From Candidatus Cloacimonadota bacterium (GTDB lineage Bacteria; Hydrothermota; E44-bin80): 15,409 bases of DNA. Under the pieces are notes generated by a model. It searched no databases. It worked only from the letters and a program-made list of their open reading frames with translations, and was not told the origin of the DNA. Positions 5,841-12,339 of this stretch are shown here, one piece after another. The translations under genes and the position numbers were made by a program. The stretch's first letter is position 1; each line of letters starts with the position of its first letter. The stretch is taken from NCBI GenBank assembly GCA_004375785.1, contig SOKM01000091.1:1-15409 (forward strand). Direction: 5' to 3'.

Positions 5841-5912
5841 TGGGGTGTAGGCAAGTGGAAAGCCATCCGCCTTTGGAGCGGACATTCGGAGGTTCGAATC
5901 CTCCCACCCCAG
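5841..5912 (+). tRNA. tRNA-Gln (anticodon UUG)
   Basis: A complete 72-base cloverleaf. Acceptor stem TGGGGTG (5841-5847) pairs with CACCCCA (5905-5911), including the weak U-A first pair typical of tRNA-Gln. The D stem is GGC/GCC. The anticodon stem TCCGC/GCGGA has loop CTTTGGA, giving anticodon TTG. The T stem GGAGG/CCTCC has loop TTCGAAT. The discriminator is G5912, and CCA is not encoded. It sits between spoVG and prs with 12 and 16 flanking bases and is probably co-transcribed and processed out. Confidence 0.97.
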
Positions 5913-5928
5913 AGAACGGGTTAAAGGA

Positions 5929-6864
5929 ATGGATAATGACATGAAGTTATTCTCAGGAAATTCGAACCCTGAGCTTGTGAAGAAAATTTGTTCATACCTC
6001 TGTATAGAGAAAGGAAAGATAGATGTTTTGACATTTTCAGATGGTGAAATTCGTGTGAAAATCGGAGAGAATATAAGAGGTAAAGATGTATTTATTGTTC
6101 AATCAACACATCCACCCGCTGAAAATCTATTGGAGCTTCTTATTATTATGGATGCAGCGAAAAGAGCATCAGCAAGAAGAATTACTGCCGTCACTCCATA
6201 TTTTGGATACGCCAGACAGGATAAAAAGGATGAGCCTCGAGTTCCTATCTCTGCAAAACTCGTTGCAGATCTAATAACCGTTGCAGGAGCACAGAGGATT
6301 CTTGCAATGGATTTGCACGTAGAGCAAATTCAGGGGTTCTTTAACATTCCCTTCGACCACCTTTATGCTGCTCCTGTTATAATAAAGTATTTTAATCAAT
6401 TTGACCTTTCAGATTTTGTGGTCGTTTCACCTGACCCAGGGAGTGTAATCAGGTCAAGGGCTATTGCAAAGAGATTGGGAAATCTCCCCATTGCTATAAT
6501 TGACAAACGGAGACCGGAACCAAATAAGTCGAGTGTCCTTAACATAGTTGGTAATGTTAAAGGTAAAAATATTCTTATTTTCGATGACATTATAGATACA
6601 GGTGGAACCATTGTTGGAGCAAGTAAAGCCTTGCATAAAAAAGGCGCAAAAGATATTTTTGTATGCTGCACTCATCCTGTTTTATCAGGTAATGCGTTGA
6701 AAAAGATAAGCGATGCTCCAATAAAGAAGTTTGTTGTGACAGATACTATTCCACTTGGAGATAAAAAGGCTAATATAATTACTGTTCTTTCTATATCTGA
6801 ACTTCTTGGAGAAGCGATAAAAAGGATACATGAAGAAATATCGGTTAGTTCTCTCTTTGTCTAA
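5929..6864 (+). CDS. prs: ribose-phosphate pyrophosphokinase (PRPP synthetase)
   Basis: Prs makes phosphoribosyl pyrophosphate from ribose-5-phosphate and ATP for nucleotides, histidine and tryptophan. The 311 residues are full length. MKLFSGNSNPEL and FSDGEIRVKI open the family. YFGYARQDKK (91-100) binds ATP. DLHVEQIQGFF holds catalytic His130, and KRRP holds Lys193. DDIIDTGGT (219-227) is the PRPP loop, and the end is SVSSLF. There are two candidate starts: ATG 5929, adjacent to AAAGGA, and ATG 5941, twelve bases from it. The first gives MDNDMKLF, like the MPDMKLF of E. coli, so I keep it, with modest certainty. The segment after residue 60 is one residue shorter than in E. coli. It is followed 12 bases later by rplY. 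Confidence 0.96.
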   Translation: MDNDMKLFSGNSNPELVKKICSYLCIEKGKIDVLTFSDGEIRVKIGENIRGKDVFIVQSTHPPAENLLELLIIMDAAKRASARRITAVTPYFGYARQDKKDEPRVPISAKLVADLITVAGAQRILAMDLHVEQIQGFFNIPFDHLYAAPVIIKYFNQFDLSDFVVVSPDPGSVIRSRAIAKRLGNLPIAIIDKRRPEPNKSSVLNIVGNVKGKNILIFDDIIDTGGTIVGASKALHKKGAKDIFVCCTHPVLSGNALKKISDAPIKKFVVTDTIPLGDKKANIITVLSISELLGEAIKRIHEEISVSSLFV

Positions 6865-6876
6865 TATGGAGGTTTG

Positions 6877-7560
6877 ATGAAAGAATTAAAACTTAAAGCA
6901 AAATTGAGGCAAGGAACTGGAAAAGCATTTGCAAAGAAATTACGGAGAAATGGAGAAATTCCTTGTGTTATTTATGGCCATGGTGAACAAGCTATATCTG
7001 CCTGTGTCAGTGGGAAAGATTTCGAAGATTTAATAAAGGGAAACCCGTATGGAGTTGGTATAGTAAATCTTGAAATTAAGGACAAAGAAACATTCTGGTC
7101 TATTATAAAATATATCCAGAGGGATCCAATTTCAGAAGCAGTTTTGCATATTGACTTTCACCACCTACATAAGGGCGAAAAGATTACTGTTAATGTTCCT
7201 GTTAAAGCTACGGGAGTACCTGTTGGTGAAAAGGAGGGCGGCATACTTGAGCAGGTCACCCATGAAGTGAGGATAAAGGTGCTGCCTTCAAATATAACAC
7301 CCGTTTTTTCAGTAGATGTTTCTCAATTAGAAATAGGACAAAGTATTCATTTAAAAGATATTGATATTGGTGATGCAGAAATGGATGATAATCCAGAAAG
7401 AACCCTGTTCCACGTTGTCACACCGAGGGTTGTTGAAGAAGAAAAACCAGCAGTAGAAGAAGTGGTAGAGGGTGAAGAGGGAGAGGGTGAAGCCGAAGAA
7501 AAAGAAGAAAAAGTGAAAGAAGAGGAAGTGAAAGAAAAACGAGAGGAAGGTGGGAAATAA
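6877..7560 (+). CDS. rplY: 50S ribosomal protein L25, general stress (CTC/TL5) form
   Basis: This protein binds 5S rRNA in the large subunit. The 227 residues comprise the N-terminal L25 domain (about 1-90; KLRQGTGKAFAKKLRRNGEIPCVIYGHGEQ, later HIDFHHLHKGEKI) and the second TL5-type domain (about 95-185; VPVKATGVPVGEKEGGILEQ, LPSNITP, DIGDAEMDDNPERTLFHVV). A lysine- and glutamate-rich tail of about 40 residues follows. GGAGG at 6868-6872 fits ATG 6877; a TTG three bases earlier is too close to it. The last 11 bases overlap pth. The acidic tail is common in long L25 proteins and is low complexity, so its exact length is not informative. Confidence 0.95.
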   Translation: MKELKLKAKLRQGTGKAFAKKLRRNGEIPCVIYGHGEQAISACVSGKDFEDLIKGNPYGVGIVNLEIKDKETFWSIIKYIQRDPISEAVLHIDFHHLHKGEKITVNVPVKATGVPVGEKEGGILEQVTHEVRIKVLPSNITPVFSVDVSQLEIGQSIHLKDIDIGDAEMDDNPERTLFHVVTPRVVEEEKPAVEEVVEGEEGEGEAEEKEEKVKEEEVKEKREEGGK

Positions 7561-8143
7561 AATTCAGAAGTCACGAAAACTTGTTTGTGGACTGGGTAAT
7601 CCCGGGGGAAATTTTAAGATGTCGAGACATAATATGGGATATCTTGTTATTGACAGGATGATTGAAAAAGAAAGAATAGCAGTTAAACCTGGAAAGGGTG
7701 AATACCTTTTTGGTCAACTTTCCAGTGGAGAATTTACTCTCATTCTTCTTAAGCCACTGAGATTTATGAATCTTTCTGGTATTTCTGTTAGTGATGCGAA
7801 GAATTTCTTTGGAGTGGATTTTGAAAACCTTCTTGTAGTTATTGATGATATTAACCTTCCTTTCGGAAGCCTTCGTTTAAGAAGGCGAGGCTCGGACGGT
7901 GGACACAAAGGGCTTGCTTCTATAATTTATCATCTCTCCACTATGGAATTCCCAAGATTACGCATAGGCATTGGTGAACCGGATAATGATATGCCGCTCA
8001 GCGAATATGTCCTTCTCAATTTTTTCGATGAAGAGAAGGAAAAACTCTCAGAAGTAATTGATAAGGCTGTTAAATGTATCAATGTATGGAATGACGAAGG
8101 AATTGAAAAGGCTATGCTTACTACAAATAGTAAGGTCATATGA
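7550..8143 (+). CDS. pth: peptidyl-tRNA hydrolase
   Basis: Pth releases peptides from prematurely dissociated peptidyl-tRNA. The 197 residues show CGLGNPG (13-19, Asn17), SRHNMGYLVID with catalytic His27, LLKPLRFMNLSG with Asn74, VVIDDINLPFG with Asp100, and RLRIGIGEP. At GSDGGHKGL, Lys120 stands where E. coli has Asn114, a tRNA-contacting residue; Lys or Arg there is found in some homologues, so this is probably not a defect. The GTG start at 7550 overlaps rplY by 11 bases and adds nine residues before the first strand. A shorter start with another rare codon cannot be excluded. The order rplY-pth is widely conserved. Confidence 0.95.
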   Translation: MGNKIQKSRKLVCGLGNPGGNFKMSRHNMGYLVIDRMIEKERIAVKPGKGEYLFGQLSSGEFTLILLKPLRFMNLSGISVSDAKNFFGVDFENLLVVIDDINLPFGSLRLRRRGSDGGHKGLASIIYHLSTMEFPRLRIGIGEPDNDMPLSEYVLLNFFDEEKEKLSEVIDKAVKCINVWNDEGIEKAMLTTNSKVI

Positions 8144-8163
8144 TAACAGTTCAGCCATTAACT

Positions 8164-8246
8164 CACCAGGGCACAAAGGATGAAAATGAAATTGAAGATA
8201 TTAAAAGAATCATTTGATTTTCTTGGTGTCTTTGTGTCTTTGTGGC
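8164..8246 (-). repeat. CACAAAG-type 8-base repeat with inverted arms in the pth-hppA gap
   Basis: Three 8-base steps, ttggtgtc, tttgtgtc and tttgtggc (8223-8246), read CACAAAGA-type units on the minus strand. A related GGCACAAAGG lies inverted at 8170-8179. Between them GAAAATGAAATTGA (8182-8195) and TCATTTGATTTTC (8210-8222) are near-perfect inverted arms. The whole looks like a small foldback element ending just before the hppA start. The GTG of the last unit is in frame with hppA. Confidence 0.6.
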
Positions 8247-8262
8247 AGAAAAGAAAGGTTTT

Positions 8263-10299
8263 ATGAAAGGAATTCATCTCTCTCTTTCGTCAGCAATTTT
8301 GGCAATTATAATAGTTTTTCTACTCGCTTTTTCTATAATGAAGAGAAAACGGGGAAACGAACAGATGGTGAGAATATCCAGAGCAATCCAGGTAGGTGCT
8401 CAAACATTCCTTAAGAGAGAATATTACTATGTTTCCTTTATCGTAATCATTATAGTGATCCTATTCTCCTTGAGTGGCATTCTTTCAGATATAGGTCTTG
8501 ACTGGAGAACCGCCCTATCGTTCTTTATCGGAGTTATCTTCTCTGCGTTAGCAGGCTATGTGGCTATGTGGATAGGAACAAGGGCTAACACAAGAACCAC
8601 CTGTGCAGCTATGTCAGGTCTAAAACCAGCACTTACGGTTTCTTTTTCTGCTGGTGCGGTAACAGGTCTTTCAATTGTTGGGATAGGGCTTCTTGGTTTT
8701 GTAATTGTTTACACCATATTTAAAGGTGAACCTTTAATTATTAACGGATACGCAATGGGTGCTTCTCTCCTTGCTCTTTTCGCCCGTGCAGGAGGAGGAA
8801 TCTTCACAAAGGCTGCTGATATGGGAGCTGACCTTGTTGGCAAAGTTGAAGCTGGCATACCTGAGGATGACCCAAGAAACGCTGCTGTCATTGCAGACAA
8901 TGTAGGCGATAATGTTGGAGATATCGCCGGACTTGGGGCAGACCTTTTGGAATCCTATGTGGAATCTATAATTGCTTCTGTTGCTATTGCAATAAGTTTC
9001 ACTTTTATTGGAAGTAGACTTGTAGAGCTTCCCCTGTACATTGTTTCATTGGGAATAATCTGTTCAATAATAGGTATTCTTGCTATCAGAATACTGCCAG
9101 TGAAAAATCCCCAGAGTTCACTTAATGCTGGCATCTATGTAAGTACTATCCTGATGGTTATTGGGAGTTTCTTCGTTGTCAGACATCTTAATATCTCATT
9201 CAACGTGGGTGATAAATTTTACGGTGGTCTCGGACCATTCTGGGCTATAATTTCAGGACTTTTCACAGGACTCATAATCGGTTTTGTGAGCGAGTTCTTC
9301 TCATCTGATAGATTTCCTATAATAAAGAAATTGGCAGAATCTGCAAAATCAGGACCTGCAATTGTAGTAGTGAACGGACTGTCAATCGGAATGCAGTCCA
9401 CAGCTGTTCCAGTAATAGCAATTTCACTGACGACTCTTATTAGTTTCTATTTTGCCGGAATGTTCGGGGTAGCACTTGCAGCACTTGGAATGCTCTCTAT
9501 ACTTGGGATTGCGCTCTCGGTAGATTCTTATGGACCTGTTGTCGATAATGCTGGTGGAATTGCTCAAATGGCAAAATTGGGTCCAGATGTAAGAAACATT
9601 ACTGACAAACTTGATGCTGTGGGTAATACAACTGCTGCCGTGGGCAAAGGGTTCGCAATTGGTTCAGCTGCGCTTGCAACGCTTGGGTTGTTCGCGGCAT
9701 ACATTGCCACTATCTCAGGGATAAGAGGAGAATTTATCCTTAACCTGGAGAATCCAAAACTTATAGCAGGTCTTTTAATAGGGGGAATGGTTCCGTTTCT
9801 ATTTTCCTCGCTCCTCGCGAGAGCTGTTGGAAAGATTGCATTCAGGATAGTTCGTGAGGTGAGAAGGCAATTTAAGGAGATTAAAGGGCTTTTAGAGGGA
9901 AAAGCAGAAGCTGATACCGAACGATGTATCAATATAGCTACAAGGGGAGCCATTAAATATATGATGTTTCCCGGAATTCTTGCTATTATTATACCCATAA
10001 TTATCGGTCTCACTCTTGGCCCTGTCACACTTGCAGGATTCCTTATGGGAGCACTCATTACTGGTCTTATGCTTGGCATTTATACAGCAAATACAGGTGC
10101 AGCTCTTGATAATGCAAAGAAATATATTGAAGATGGACACTTTGGTGGAAAAAACAGTCCTGCCCATAAAGCTGCTGTTGTGGGTGATACAGTAGGTGAC
10201 CCATTAAAGGATACAGTTGGACCTTCTATAAACATACTGATAAAACTGATGAGTGTCATCTCACTTGTTCTTGCACCTGTCTTTGCAAAAATTGGTTAA
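8263..10299 (+). CDS. hppA: membrane-bound, ion-translocating pyrophosphatase
   Basis: HppA couples hydrolysis of pyrophosphate to pumping of H+ or Na+ across the inner membrane. The protein is about 678 residues with some 16 hydrophobic segments. Numbered from ATG 8263, DMGADLVGKVE (186-196) and DPRNAAVIADNVGDNVGD (203-220) bind Mg-pyrophosphate. VVGDTVGDPLKDTVGPSINI near the C-terminus is the matching acidic motif. GNTTAAVGKG (454-463) has Ala458 where K+-independent enzymes have Lys, so the K+-requiring subfamily is likely. H+ versus Na+ is not decided here. The frame extends to a GTG at 8242, but that lies in a repeat and has no ribosome site, while AAAGG precedes the ATG. It occupies the place between pth and rpsF where many bacteria have ychF. 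Confidence 0.95.
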   Translation: MKGIHLSLSSAILAIIIVFLLAFSIMKRKRGNEQMVRISRAIQVGAQTFLKREYYYVSFIVIIIVILFSLSGILSDIGLDWRTALSFFIGVIFSALAGYVAMWIGTRANTRTTCAAMSGLKPALTVSFSAGAVTGLSIVGIGLLGFVIVYTIFKGEPLIINGYAMGASLLALFARAGGGIFTKAADMGADLVGKVEAGIPEDDPRNAAVIADNVGDNVGDIAGLGADLLESYVESIIASVAIAISFTFIGSRLVELPLYIVSLGIICSIIGILAIRILPVKNPQSSLNAGIYVSTILMVIGSFFVVRHLNISFNVGDKFYGGLGPFWAIISGLFTGLIIGFVSEFFSSDRFPIIKKLAESAKSGPAIVVVNGLSIGMQSTAVPVIAISLTTLISFYFAGMFGVALAALGMLSILGIALSVDSYGPVVDNAGGIAQMAKLGPDVRNITDKLDAVGNTTAAVGKGFAIGSAALATLGLFAAYIATISGIRGEFILNLENPKLIAGLLIGGMVPFLFSSLLARAVGKIAFRIVREVRRQFKEIKGLLEGKAEADTERCINIATRGAIKYMMFPGILAIIIPIIIGLTLGPVTLAGFLMGALITGLMLGIYTANTGAALDNAKKYIEDGHFGGKNSPAHKAAVVGDTVGDPLKDTVGPSINILIKLMSVISLVLAPVFAKIG

Positions 10300-10317
10300 A
10301 AAAGAGGAGGTAAAGTT

Positions 10318-10659
10318 TTGAGAGCATACGAATCACTTATAATATTTGATCCAACTTGTAGTAAAGAGGATATAGAGGAAGAGGTAAAAAAACTTACAGA
10401 TATCATTACAAATGAGAAGGGTAAGGTCATAGAAGTTAACAGATGGGGGAAGAAAAAGCTTGCTTACAGAATTAAGAAAAAGACTGATGGATTTTTTATA
10501 GTTCTTCAGTTTGTTCTTCCGCCCGAGAAAATCAAAAGTTTCAAGGAATACTTCAAGTTTAATGACTTAGTTTTAAGAAAAAATCTTGTAAGGATTGAAA
10601 TCGAGAGCGAGATACCTTACGATGTGTATGAAAATGAAATTAAGGGAGAAGAAATATGA
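10318..10659 (+). CDS. rpsF: 30S ribosomal protein S6
   Basis: S6 binds the central domain of 16S rRNA as a partner of S18. The 113 residues show the family opening RAYESLIIFDPTCSKEDIEEEV, then NRWGKKKLAYRIKKKTDGFFIVLQF (41-65 region), and FKFNDLVLRKNLVRIE. The start is TTG at 10318, with AAGAGGAGG (10302-10310) seven bases before it, and no ATG nearby would keep the N-terminus. The end overlaps ssb by ATGA. This begins the standard rpsF-ssb-rpsR-rplI order. Confidence 0.96.
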   Translation: MRAYESLIIFDPTCSKEDIEEEVKKLTDIITNEKGKVIEVNRWGKKKLAYRIKKKTDGFFIVLQFVLPPEKIKSFKEYFKFNDLVLRKNLVRIEIESEIPYDVYENEIKGEEI

Positions 10660-11084
10660 GTGAAATAAGATTGCCGTCAATAAATCGGGTTTTGATAACT
10701 GGAAGATTGACTGCTGACCCTAACCTCAATTTCACGCCTGATGGCGTTCCTGTCCTTAACTTTCGGATAGCATCTGACAGGGGGTACAAGGACCGTGAAG
10801 GAAACTGGCAAAAAACAGTTGCATTCGTTTCCGTATCTATATGGAGAGAACAGGCAGAGCGATTGGCAGAAGTGCTACATAAAGGAAGCGCAGTATTTGT
10901 TGAAGGAAGGCTCCAGAGTAGAAGCTGGGAGATAGAGGGACAGAAGAGAAATATAGTAGAGATTAGTGCCTGGAGAATTCAGAATCTACAAAAAGTAACA
11001 GTGGAAGTAAAAGAGGAGGCAAAGGAACAGGAAGAAATTTCAGAAGCAGAAACGCAGCCACCAGATGATGACCTGCCGTTTTAG
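10656..11084 (+). CDS. ssb: single-stranded DNA-binding protein
   Basis: SSB coats single-stranded DNA in replication and repair and recruits partner proteins by its C-terminus. The 142 residues have one OB fold: NRVLITGRLTADPNLNFTPDGVPVLNFRIASDR (about 9-41), VSIWREQAE, LHKGSAVFVEGRLQSRSW (about 71-88) and ISAWRIQNL. A short acidic linker follows, with the canonical acidic tip DDDLPF. The ATG overlaps the rpsF stop, implying translational coupling. A 251-base gap packed with repeats separates it from rpsR, longer than usual for this operon. Confidence 0.96.
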   Translation: MSEIRLPSINRVLITGRLTADPNLNFTPDGVPVLNFRIASDRGYKDREGNWQKTVAFVSVSIWREQAERLAEVLHKGSAVFVEGRLQSRSWEIEGQKRNIVEISAWRIQNLQKVTVEVKEEAKEQEEISEAETQPPDDDLPF

Positions 11085-11101
11085 TATCGTAATGGAAACT
11101 A

Positions 11102-11192
11102 AACCACAGAGAGATAAAGACAGTATAGAGTAAGCAGTAACCAGTAAGCAGAAGTCTTGGGAAACGGAGAAACGGTGAATCGGCGAGACGGA
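11102..11192. repeat. AACCACAGAG motif plus 7-base and 8-base tandem arrays in the ssb-rpsR gap
   Basis: AACCACAGAG (11102-11111) is the reverse complement of CTCTGTGGTT at 13596-13605. Five 7-base units follow (cagtata, gagtaag, cagtaac, cagtaag, cagaagt; 11121-11155). Then come four 8-base units (gaaacgga, gaaacggt, gaatcggc, gagacgga; 11161-11192). Two different periods directly adjoin in one gap, as in the queE-queC gap. Confidence 0.75.
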
Positions 11193-11210
11193 GCAAAGTT
11201 AAAGAAAAAG

Positions 11211-11233
11211 GTAGCCGCAGGCTTTAGCCTGCG
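11211..11233 (+). repeat. GTAG-type hairpin repeat
   Basis: GTAGC is followed by an eight-pair stem CGCAGGCT / AGCCTGCG with a TT loop. It belongs to the same family as 2862-2884 (inverted) and 11574-11595. AGCC/GGCT pairing at 11213-11216 and 11239-11242 could extend it. No T-run follows on the plus strand, so it does not look like an intrinsic terminator for ssb. Confidence 0.65.
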
Positions 11234-11335
11234 TTCGTGGCTGATAAAAAATGAGAAATAGGAAAATAAAAAAGAAAAATAATATCTTATGTCTAAATGA
11301 AGAATCTATTCTAATAATGTGATGGAGGTGCTTTG

Positions 11336-11560
11336 ATGTTTAGAGAACGCAGGAGAAAATGTATGTTCTGTGAAGACAGAACAAAAAAGATTGATTATAA
11401 GGATGTGGAACTTTTGAAAAGGTTCCTCTCTGATAGAGGGAAAATTCTCCCCCGCAGGTATACCTCAAACTGTGCAAAACATCAGAGGGAAATTGCAAAT
11501 GCAGTTACAATAGCAAGGGAAATGGCTCTTATACCTTACGGAGCAGAGTTTTCACTTTAA
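11336..11560 (+). CDS. rpsR: 30S ribosomal protein S18, zinc-ligand form
   Basis: S18 pairs with S6 on 16S rRNA. The 74 residues contain the S18 core IDYKDVELLKRFLSDRGKILPRRYTSNCAKHQREIANAVTIAREMALIPY. Cys9, Cys12, Cys46 and His49 form the set expected of the zinc-binding (C+) version of the protein. Residue 44 is Ser where Gly is usual (YTGNC). ATG 11336 is seven bases after GGAGG (11324-11328); a TTG three bases upstream is in frame but less well spaced. It is flanked by repeat-filled gaps of 251 and 328 bases inside a normally tight operon. Confidence 0.96.
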   Translation: MFRERRRKCMFCEDRTKKIDYKDVELLKRFLSDRGKILPRRYTSNCAKHQREIANAVTIAREMALIPYGAEFSL

Positions 11561-11573
11561 GATGGTAAAGGAG

Positions 11574-11634
11574 GTAGAAGCAGGTTCCACCTGCGACAAT
11601 ATAAAATGAATATCGCAACCAGGAGGTTACTCCT
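11574..11634 (+). repeat. two hairpin repeats after rpsR
   Basis: GTAGAA followed by GCAGGT-TCC-ACCTGC (11580-11594) is a GTAG-family hairpin. At 11621-11634 AGGAG-GTTA-CTCCT is a second five-pair hairpin, preceded by ACC as in the CCGTT modules and followed by CCTACAATGTA-like sequence that recurs near 11862. No T-run suggests a terminator. Confidence 0.55.
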
Positions 11635-11657
11635 ACAATGTAAATACTCAGTAAACC

Positions 11658-11815
11658 CTGTCATTGCGAGCGAACGAAGTGAGCGTGGCAATCTCTGTAG
11701 CGTTGGGGCTTGTCTCCAACATTATTAAACCGAGATTGCTTTCCTTCGCTGGAGTTTACCCTTGAGCGAAGCGAAGGGCTCAGGACAGGCTCCTTTTGGA
11801 TACTCGCAATGACAG
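11658..11815 (+). mobile_element. MITE-like element with 13-base terminal inverted repeats
   Basis: The 158-base element begins CTGTCATTGCGAG (11658-11670) and ends CTCGCAATGACAG (11803-11815), a perfect 13-base terminal inverted repeat. Inside, GCAATCTC (11688-11695) and GAGATTGC (11732-11739) form a second inverted pair, with a GTAG-type hairpin (GTTGGGG / CTCCAAC, 11702-11720) between them. The right half contains GCTCAGGACAGGCTCC (11778-11793) and matches the half copies at 1184-1262, 2811-2854 and 3890-3947. It encodes no transposase, so movement would need help in trans. No target duplication is clear. It makes up half of the 328-base rpsR-rplI gap. Confidence 0.7.
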
Positions 11816-11888
11816 CCTTCCAGGAGAATGTAACGGAGTTTACTGATTATTTACCCTACAATGTATGGTTAAAAGATGAGGAGAAAAG

Positions 11889-12338
11889 ATGAAAATAATC
11901 CTGCTTGAAAACATAGAAAAGTTAGGGAAAGAGGGAGATGTGGTTAATGTGGCTGCTGGTTATGCAAGAAACTATCTTCTACTGAAAAAGAAAGCTCTTA
12001 TTTCTACACCCGGTAATCAGAAAAAATTTGTCGAGATAAAGAAATTGAAAGTTATTCAGTACGAGAGATCAAAGGAGGAAGCAGCTAAACTCGCAGAGAA
12101 ACTGAATACTCTTTCTATTACATCTGTTGTAAAGGCAGGCGAGAATGAAAAACTATACGGTTCTGTAACTGCCACAAATATATCAGAACTTCTACAAAAA
12201 GAAGGATACGAAATAGACAAAAAAATAATAATTTTTGAAGAGCCCATAAAGAGTCTTGGAGTATATACAATTTCTATTAAGCTTCATCCTGAGGTCCAGG
12301 CTTCTATAAAATTATGGGTGGTAAGCGAGGCTGTCTAA
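11889..12338 (+). CDS. rplI: 50S ribosomal protein L9
   Basis: L9 binds 23S rRNA near the L1 stalk and helps maintain reading frame. The 149 residues are full length. The N-terminal domain has MKIILLENIEKLGKEGDVVNVAAGYARNYLLLKKKA (1-36), the family signature. A long charged connecting helix (about 40-75) follows, and the C-terminal domain has KLYGSVTATNI and the IKLHPEV region. GAGGAG lies a few bases before the ATG. It closes the rpsF-ssb-rpsR-rplI group and is followed after one base by the DUF3307 gene, which suggests co-transcription. Confidence 0.97.
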   Translation: MKIILLENIEKLGKEGDVVNVAAGYARNYLLLKKKALISTPGNQKKFVEIKKLKVIQYERSKEEAAKLAEKLNTLSITSVVKAGENEKLYGSVTATNISELLQKEGYEIDKKIIIFEEPIKSLGVYTISIKLHPEVQASIKLWVVSEAV

Positions 12339-12339
12339 A

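Noticed and set aside
8242..8262. GTG start of hppA
   Set aside because: It lies in an 8-base repeat unit without a ribosome site, while ATG 8263 has AAAGG at suitable spacing.
9564..10079. 171-codon minus-strand open frame inside hppA
   Set aside because: It is antisense to a strongly conserved gene, low in family-like features and explained by codon bias of the real frame.
11211..11250. Intrinsic terminator after ssb
   Set aside because: The hairpin is strong, but the bases after it on the coding strand are A-rich, not T-rich. It is better explained as a GTAG-family repeat.
11710..11892. 60-codon plus-strand open frame ending at rplI
   Set aside because: It runs through the MITE-like element and its palindromes, has no ribosome site and resembles no family. 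The frame is a by-product of the repeat.
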